From positions 1 to 20,513 of the forward strand of contig JAFVZE010000276.1 of assembly GCA_017508315.1 (NCBI GenBank): a stretch of 20,513 bases of DNA, given 5' to 3'. The position numbers were made by a program, and so were the translations under genes. Numbering within the stretch: position 1 is the stretch's first letter; each line of letters begins with the position of its first letter. This document shows, in pieces, positions 15,271 through 20,513 of this stretch. Under the pieces are notes generated by a model that was not told where the DNA came from, searched no databases, and was given only the letters and a program-made list of their open reading frames with translations. This stretch comes from Kiritimatiellia bacterium. GTDB taxonomy: Bacteria; Verrucomicrobiota; Kiritimatiellia; RFP12; UBA1067.

Positions 15271-18200
15271 TCAGCCCCGGATTTTCAGCCAGACTCTCAA
15301 AAGTTCGCTTACGCTCCAGGCCTGCGCCGCGCAGCCCTTCTGCGCGTGCGGCGCGTCGCCGTCGGCGATTTCGCTCATGTGGCACAGACAGCCGGAGTTC
15401 AGGTTCTCCACCGCCCCGGCGAGAAGCGCGAGCGCCGTTTCGCGCGACGCCGCTCCGGTCATCGCCAGCGCCTCGGCGTACGACGGGAACGGCCACGCCC
15501 AGACGGTGCCGTTGTGGTAGGCGGCTTTGCGCCGCGTATCCTCATCGCCGGTGTAGACGCCGCGGTACGACGGGTGAAGCGCGTTCAGGGAGCGTACGCC
15601 GCCGGGAACGAGAAGTTCCTCGCTCGCCCGGAGGATCGACTTGTCATCAAGAATGCCCAGCGTGATCAAAAACAGCTGATTGGGACGGATCGCGTCATCG
15701 CCCGCCGCCCGCGCCGCCGGAACGCCCGCCGGAGCGGAAAGGCAGTCGCGATATCCGAACTCCCACCTGAAAAGCCGCTCCACCGACGCCTTTGCCCGAT
15801 CGGCGAGTTCACCGCGCCCCAGAAACTTTAGCGCCGATATCCACAGCGCCTGAATCTCCACCGGATACCCCTCGCGCGGCGTGCAGGCGGGATAGTTGGT
15901 GTCCATCCAGGTGAAATGCGACGGCGACCACACCAGCGCGCTTTCATGGTCGACCCTGATTCCGTTGGGCGTGCCTTTGAGATAGTTGTCGACGATCGAA
16001 TTGCAGACGCGCAGAAGTTTTCCGTCGGAAACGCCCAGTTCCTGCACGCAGCGGATGAACCACAGTTGCGCATCGGTCGTATCGCGGTTTCCCGCCGTAT
16101 TGCCGTAGATGATGTTCGGCAGCGTTCCGTTCTCCTCGAACGCCGCAAAGGCCCTGAGAATTTCAAGCGACTCCTTTTTCATCCCGGCGGCGATCATTCC
16201 GCGCATGAAGATGAAGGTGTCGCGTCCCCAGTCGAGAAACCACGGATAGCCGGCGATCACGGTTTTAAGATTGTCCCGGCGCACGATGAAAAGATCCATC
16301 GCCCGCCTGAGCGCATCTCTGATCGGCATCGCCGCGCCAAGGTCCTCCGCTTCCGGAAATTCCAGTTCGCCGCCGCAGTTGAACCGGCCGGTCAGGACCA
16401 CCTCGCCGCCGACATCCAAGTCCGCGCCGACCCATCCCGGGGAAAAGAGATCGCCGCTGCCGTCCTGACCGCGCTCGGCCTCCTCCGCATGGCCGATGCT
16501 GTAGCTCCACTGCGCTTCGTGGTGATATTCTCCGCCGGCGACATCGAAAACGAACTCATCGCCGCCGAAGCCGAAAACAAAACCGTTGCCGCGCATTTTC
16601 GCCGCCGCCGGAAAATCGCGCTCCGGTCCGAGAAACGCTTTGGTGGTGGCGTGGAAGGAGCGCCATTCGACGTCCGGACGGAACACGAGGCGCACGCTGC
16701 CGGCGGTTTCACGCCCCGGGGCGGCATTGCGCATCACCTTTATCCTGGCCACGTTCCGGCCTTCGGCCAGCGAAACCGCGAACGAAAACGACGCTTCCGT
16801 CCCCATGCCGCACGGAACGGCGAAATCCCACTTCGCGAAACGCCCGGCCGGATCGGCGGCGAACGCCGACACGCATGTCGAGTCGATCTCCCGGACATAC
16901 CCCTCATGCTGCACCCAGCAGCGTACCCGCGTCCACAGATTGAGACGGTCCGACGGCACGTTTCCGTCCGGATTGGCCGCAAGTATAGCGTCATACCGGC
17001 TGCGGATCTCCCCCCAGCCGATGCGCATCTGGGATGCGGCGCCCGCGCCGTTGGAAAGTATCGCCCTGAAAGCCGGGTTATCCCTGACCGTTCTGCCGTC
17101 CGCCGAAACGGCCACCGCCGCATCATCGGGACTCGGAGGGATCAAAACGACACCCTTGACGGTTTGCGCACGGCCGTCGGAATAAATCTCCAGTTCCAGC
17201 GTGATGCGCCGGCAGCGGATACCGATCGTGCCGTCGTGATCCGGCGCGATGAAGACCGCGCGGTTTGCGGACGAACGCGCCGTCCGCAGGGTTTTCCCAG
17301 AAGAATCGGTCAATTTCGCCCTGAAGGACGACGGCGCGGAAACCTCGAACAACGCGCCTGCGGGGATGCAGACCTCGCGGCCCGAGTCCCGCGGCATCAC
17401 CACGTGAAAAACCGCCTCCGGCGTCTGTGCGCGTTCGGCTTCCGGCGCGGAAAACGCTTCCATCGGCTTCTCCCCGAGACAGACGACCTCGCCCGGCTGA
17501 AGCATAAACGTTCCCGAAAGTTCGACGCGCCCGCAGCCGACCAGATCGAAAGCCGACACCGCCGGAAACTTCGCACGGTTCCAGCCGGCGGGAGCGGGAT
17601 TGCGGCAGTCGAGATTCGCCAATACCAGAAGCCGCTGCGAAGCGTCGCCGTCCGACGCCGGTTTGCGCACCACGGCAAGCGTATTGCCGTCTCCCTCTCC
17701 GGCCATTTCCAGTTCGACGGCGCCGGCGAACGACGGATGGCGGGCAAGCAGCGAATTGAGTCTGGCGATGAGCTCGACCATGTTGTCGGCGGCGTTCCAG
17801 TTGAGATCGTTGCGCCCGTGCACATCGATCTTCTCGCGGCAGAACCACTCCACGCCGTTGGCGATTCCCCAGGCCCCCTGCCACGACAGCAGCGCGGCGA
17901 GCTGCACGCGCAGTCTGGCGTAGGTTTCGCCGCCTTTGGCGAGCCGGTCGTTGTCGTGCGTCTCGGCGAAATGGACGAGCGTGCCGTATTTCTGCGCCCT
18001 GGCGGCCGCCCCCGGCAGATACCACTCGAACTGCGAACGGTCGTAGGTCTGGAAAATTTCCGAATACGCCCAGTCGAGACCGGCGTCGGCGAGCAGATCG
18101 TCGGTGACGGCCGGATCCCCGCCCAGCCCCTCAAGCATGAATACGGTATCGGGATATTCCTCTCGGACCTTGGCGACGATATAGCGCCAGGTGCGTCCGG

Positions 18201-19095
18201 CGATCATATATCCGGCGTCGCAGCGGAAGCCGTCCACCCCGAGACGGCACCAGTGCAGAAACACGTCCGCCATGTAGGCGCACAGTTCAGCGTTTGAATA
18301 ATCAAGCTCGACAAGGTCCTCCCAGACCACCTCCCATGCGCCGGGAGAGATGAATTTTCCGCTCCCGTCGCGGCGGAACCACTCGGGATGATGCGTCTGC
18401 AGCGCAGAACCCCAGCCGGTGTGGTTTGCCGGAAGGTCGATGAAGAACAGTCCGCCCCGGGCATGGACGGCGCCGATCAGCTCGCGGAACTGGTCGAGCG
18501 GGGTGGTGCGGCCGTCGAACTCCGCCATCGCCGGATCGACCGACAGAAAATCGGTCGCCGCGAACGGACAGCCGTACTCGCCCATCACCGCGTACGTCGT
18601 CGGCACCGGAAACGGCGGCAGCGTCTGCAGGATGCGAAACCCCATCGTGTCCATTATGTGCGGCAGACGGCGCACTATCTCCCGGAACGACCCGAACTGC
18701 CGGGGGAAAACCGTATAGACGGAATTCGACCTGAAAGTTTCGGCGCTTTCGACCTTGACGCGGAAATTGCCGCCCTCCGGCCATTCGGGAACGGAAGACC
18801 CCTCGGGGAAGAAACAGACTTTGCCGGAAAAAACCCCGACCTCGTCAAGCTCGATCTCGCGTTCGAAACATCCCGGCGCAGTCTCCGCAAGCGCGATGTC
18901 GTGCCACGCTTTCCCGAGCGGCGTCGTCCCCGCTTCGGTTTCGGCGATTATCTCGCGGCGGCGCACTCCGGCGTTGCCGATATCGGTGCGCAGAGCAGCA
19001 CGCCCTTTGCGGGCGGGAGCGATCTTCAGCGCGACTTTCAACCTGTCGCCGCGCCATTTGAGCATGAATTCACCGGGTCCGGGAGATTGGCGCAT
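15271..19095 (-). CDS. Bifunctional glycogen debranching enzyme (GH13 + GH133)
   Basis: About 1274 residues with two catalytic modules. The first (about 120-470) is a GH13 barrel: DLPANH (220-225, region I), GVDGFRCDAG with nucleophile D293, MLEGLGG with acid/base E322 and FAETHDND with D381. The last (about 925-1270) is the GH133 amylo-alpha-1,6-glucosidase type: GYPWFLDWGRDTFI (near 950-963), LPNIIYGN, DTTDAQLWFI, a Y-P-V-E-I-Q-A-L-W helix, YHNGTVWAWP and a terminal AQAWS. Between them lies a beta-rich region (about 480-900). This order matches eukaryotic debranching enzyme, where GH13 moves maltosyl/maltotriosyl units and GH133 hydrolyses the remaining branch glucose. There is no signal peptide, so it should act on cytosolic glycogen. 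The ATG at 19095 is preferred, with GGAG 8 bases upstream; a GTG at 19119 is an in-frame alternative. It begins 2 bases after the NusG paralogue stop. Confidence 0.9.
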   Translation of the reverse strand: MRQSPGPGEFMLKWRGDRLKVALKIAPARKGRAALRTDIGNAGVRRREIIAETEAGTTPLGKAWHDIALAETAPGCFEREIELDEVGVFSGKVCFFPEGSSVPEWPEGGNFRVKVESAETFRSNSVYTVFPRQFGSFREIVRRLPHIMDTMGFRILQTLPPFPVPTTYAVMGEYGCPFAATDFLSVDPAMAEFDGRTTPLDQFRELIGAVHARGGLFFIDLPANHTGWGSALQTHHPEWFRRDGSGKFISPGAWEVVWEDLVELDYSNAELCAYMADVFLHWCRLGVDGFRCDAGYMIAGRTWRYIVAKVREEYPDTVFMLEGLGGDPAVTDDLLADAGLDWAYSEIFQTYDRSQFEWYLPGAAARAQKYGTLVHFAETHDNDRLAKGGETYARLRVQLAALLSWQGAWGIANGVEWFCREKIDVHGRNDLNWNAADNMVELIARLNSLLARHPSFAGAVELEMAGEGDGNTLAVVRKPASDGDASQRLLVLANLDCRNPAPAGWNRAKFPAVSAFDLVGCGRVELSGTFMLQPGEVVCLGEKPMEAFSAPEAERAQTPEAVFHVVMPRDSGREVCIPAGALFEVSAPSSFRAKLTDSSGKTLRTARSSANRAVFIAPDHDGTIGIRCRRITLELEIYSDGRAQTVKGVVLIPPSPDDAAVAVSADGRTVRDNPAFRAILSNGAGAASQMRIGWGEIRSRYDAILAANPDGNVPSDRLNLWTRVRCWVQHEGYVREIDSTCVSAFAADPAGRFAKWDFAVPCGMGTEASFSFAVSLAEGRNVARIKVMRNAAPGRETAGSVRLVFRPDVEWRSFHATTKAFLGPERDFPAAAKMRGNGFVFGFGGDEFVFDVAGGEYHHEAQWSYSIGHAEEAERGQDGSGDLFSPGWVGADLDVGGEVVLTGRFNCGGELEFPEAEDLGAAMPIRDALRRAMDLFIVRRDNLKTVIAGYPWFLDWGRDTFIFMRGMIAAGMKKESLEILRAFAAFEENGTLPNIIYGNTAGNRDTTDAQLWFIRCVQELGVSDGKLLRVCNSIVDNYLKGTPNGIRVDHESALVWSPSHFTWMDTNYPACTPREGYPVEIQALWISALKFLGRGELADRAKASVERLFRWEFGYRDCLSAPAGVPAARAAGDDAIRPNQLFLITLGILDDKSILRASEELLVPGGVRSLNALHPSYRGVYTGDEDTRRKAAYHNGTVWAWPFPSYAEALAMTGAASRETALALLAGAVENLNSGCLCHMSEIADGDAPHAQKGCAAQAWSVSELLRVWLKIRG

Positions 19096-19097
19096 GA

Positions 19098-19589
19098 TTA
19101 TTTCTCCATCTTTTCGCACCAGGACGGCAGAATGGAGAGCGCGACCGCCTGCCCGAGAATTTCAACGTTAAGGACAATCATCGTCTTGCCTTCGTCTTTT
19201 TTGATGTAGCCTTCAATGCCGTAGAAAGGACCTTGGGTTACGCGCACCGGTTCGCCGACGGTGAACTTCTCGACCTTGCGCACCTCCTTGCCGGCCCGGC
19301 CCGCATGCGCTATCTGCCGCAGCTGATGGATCATCTCGCGCGGACGCGGCACGTCGATGGTGCGCACGACGAGGTTCGTGCGCAGCATCAGCACGCGCTC
19401 CTGCGGGTTCAGACGCGCAAACACGTAGCCCGGAAAGAGCGGCAGTTCCCTGACCACCTTCCGCCGCTGCACCCGCGTGACTTTCCTGTACAGCGGCAGA
19501 TGATGCCAGAGACGGTATTGTCTAAGATATTCGGCAGTTTTTTTCTCGGTGCGCGGCTTGACGTGCAACACATACCAGAGGCGTCTCAT
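19098..19589 (-). CDS. NusG/RfaH-family transcription elongation factor paralogue
   Basis: This 163-residue protein has an NGN domain (about 1-100), opening with LWYVLHVKPRTEKK and containing PLFPGYVFARL (50-60), and a C-terminal KOW domain (about 108-155) with VGEPVRVTQGPFYGIEGYI. The short NGN and the KOW form resemble the specialised RfaH/UpxY/LoaP branch more than housekeeping NusG, and no secE or ribosomal protein gene is beside it. Such paralogues bind RNA polymerase and prevent termination in particular long operons. Here it sits 16 bases after a HAD-like gene and 2 bases before a glycogen debranching enzyme gene, which is an unusual setting. AAAGG lies about 12 bases before the ATG. 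No ops-like recruitment site was identified. Confidence 0.85.
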   Translation of the reverse strand: MRRLWYVLHVKPRTEKKTAEYLRQYRLWHHLPLYRKVTRVQRRKVVRELPLFPGYVFARLNPQERVLMLRTNLVVRTIDVPRPREMIHQLRQIAHAGRAGKEVRKVEKFTVGEPVRVTQGPFYGIEGYIKKDEGKTMIVLNVEILGQAVALSILPSWCEKMEK

Positions 19590-19605
19590 CGGAAATCGCG
19601 ACCTT

Positions 19606-20513
19606 TCAGAATCCCGGCAGGTTGAGTTGCCCGGAAACGCATACCTTTCGGCCTTTGGCGAGCGAACGGTCGCTCGTGTCGTAGACCACGAACTTTATGC
19701 CGTCGAAACGTTTTGAAAGTTCGCTCTTGATGTACCGGGAAACCGATTTCACGTTTCCGATGTCGTCGTCGGAAAATCCTATCGAAACCGAACGGTTCAG
19801 CCCGCCGGTGCGCCGCAGCATGTGGAAAACGTGCTCGACGAAATCGCGGATGGCGAACTCCTTGGCGAGCTCCGGTTTCGCCGCCGTAGTCGCGGAGGCG
19901 AGTTTCTCCCTGTAGATCGGATCGTTCGACATCCGCTCCCTGAAGCCGTCGTAGGTTACCGCCGCGTACCGGCACATGCCGAGATAGTAGTCGAGTTCCT
20001 CGGCGTCGCTGCCGAAACTCTCGACCTTGTCGAGCCATTTGCGGTAACCGCGCAGATTCGACATCATCTCTTCGCGTTCGCGCTCGGTGAGCGCGTAGCG
20101 GATGAATATCCGGACGGCCTTCTCGATCGTCTCCGGCGAATGACCGCGGGCGGTCACGATCGAAAAGAGCCGCCCTTCGCGGAGCGTCTTTTTAAGCGCA
20201 TTGTAGCTCGGTCCGGGCTTTTCGCCGTGCTCGACGCGTTCAAGCGCGACAATCGTGTCCTCGATGAAATGGTTGCGCGAACGCTCGTCCTTTTCCGGAG
20301 ACGGATCTTCGAAATTGCGGAACGCCTCCGCCCAGATTCCGCCGGGGGCGCGGTAATGTTCGGTATCGGTGCGCACGAGCGCGAAGGTGGAGGTCGAGAC
20401 CTCCACCGGCCGCCAGACGCCGTCGTCGCCGAGGTGTTCAAGCTTGATCTTCGTGGGCATATGCAGGATGTTGTCGTCCCAATCGAAGATGTAATACTTG
20501 AAATCGCGGCTGG
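19606..20513 (-). CDS. HAD-superfamily phosphatase-like protein, 5' end outside the window
   Basis: The frame stays open to the right edge, so the gene is incomplete at its N-terminus and 301 residues are visible. Upstream of the ATG at 20460 the frame reads Y-Y-I-F-D-W-D-D-N-I-L-H-M-P-T-K-I, which holds HAD motif I (D-W-D-D-N, with the nucleophile aspartate); that ATG is therefore internal. Motif II is SIVTARG and an acidic motif IV is GFSDDDIGN in the last quarter, with a long alpha-helical insert between. HAD proteins are mostly phosphatases acting through a phospho-aspartate. The substrate is unknown. It is followed after 16 bases by the NusG paralogue and so likely heads, or is part of, the debranching enzyme operon. 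Confidence 0.8.
   Translation of the reverse strand, partial: SRDFKYYIFDWDDNILHMPTKIKLEHLGDDGVWRPVEVSTSTFALVRTDTEHYRAPGGIWAEAFRNFEDPSPEKDERSRNHFIEDTIVALERVEHGEKPGPSYNALKKTLREGRLFSIVTARGHSPETIEKAVRIFIRYALTEREREEMMSNLRGYRKWLDKVESFGSDAEELDYYLGMCRYAAVTYDGFRERMSNDPIYREKLASATTAAKPELAKEFAIRDFVEHVFHMLRRTGGLNRSVSIGFSDDDIGNVKSVSRYIKSELSKRFDGIKFVVYDTSDRSLAKGRKVCVSGQLNLPGF

Noticed and set aside
15152..15496. Minus-strand frame filling the gap after the debranching enzyme
   Set aside because: Most of it overlaps the debranching enzyme in another frame. The unique tail has no motif and no ribosome binding site supports a start.
15916..18297. 793-codon open frame on the plus strand
   Set aside because: Antisense to the debranching enzyme, whose catalytic motifs are intact. 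The arginine- and histidine-rich product has no domain signature.

Overview
All recognisable genes in this 20.5 kb window lie on the minus strand, so transcription runs from the right edge to the left. The mix suggests a Gram-negative member of the PVC superphylum, perhaps the Lentisphaerota/Victivallales or Kiritimatiellota. It combines a large exported protein with autotransporter-associated beta-strand repeats, a GH71/99-like secreted glycoside hydrolase with a LamG-like tail, a GntR-type regulator with a LacI-like effector domain, and a eukaryote-like two-domain glycogen debranching enzyme. No rRNA gene is present to settle the phylum, so this placement is inference. No tRNA, CRISPR array or insertion sequence was seen.

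Read in the direction of transcription, region 1 (20513 to 15271) holds a HAD-like protein cut by the window edge, a NusG/RfaH-type elongation factor paralogue and a bifunctional GH13+GH133 glycogen debranching enzyme, closely packed as one operon. Region 2 (15148 to 11744) is an amino-acid operon: a MetX-MetW fusion, serine acetyltransferase CysE and an endonuclease/exonuclease/phosphatase-fold protein, linked by ATGA overlaps. Region 3 (11717 to 7052) is a housekeeping operon: trpS, an RsmC-like methyltransferase, uvrB and panB, with gaps of 1 to 9 bases. Regions 2 and 3 each begin with the same kind of promoter, an extended -10 (TGGTATAAT) exactly 8 bases before the ATG, which predicts leaderless or nearly leaderless mRNAs.

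Region 4 (6953 to 1) looks like an accessory carbohydrate locus. A GntR/LacI-type regulator is followed by a well-formed promoter (TTGACG-18-TATATT), then a secreted glycoside hydrolase, a tandemly duplicated exported beta-repeat protein joined to it by an ATGA overlap, and the start of a third gene with a signal-like N-terminus. Several stretches of the two large genes are visibly more AT-rich than the housekeeping region. A near-palindromic 9-mer, AAAGCGTTT, occurs three times within about 1.25 kb on and around the regulator, each time inside an inverted repeat. These are candidate operators.

The most interesting leads are the paired leaderless-type promoters, the candidate operator set with its glycoside hydrolase/beta-repeat operon, the MetX-MetW fusion beside cysE, and the NusG paralogue placed directly before a glycogen debranching enzyme.
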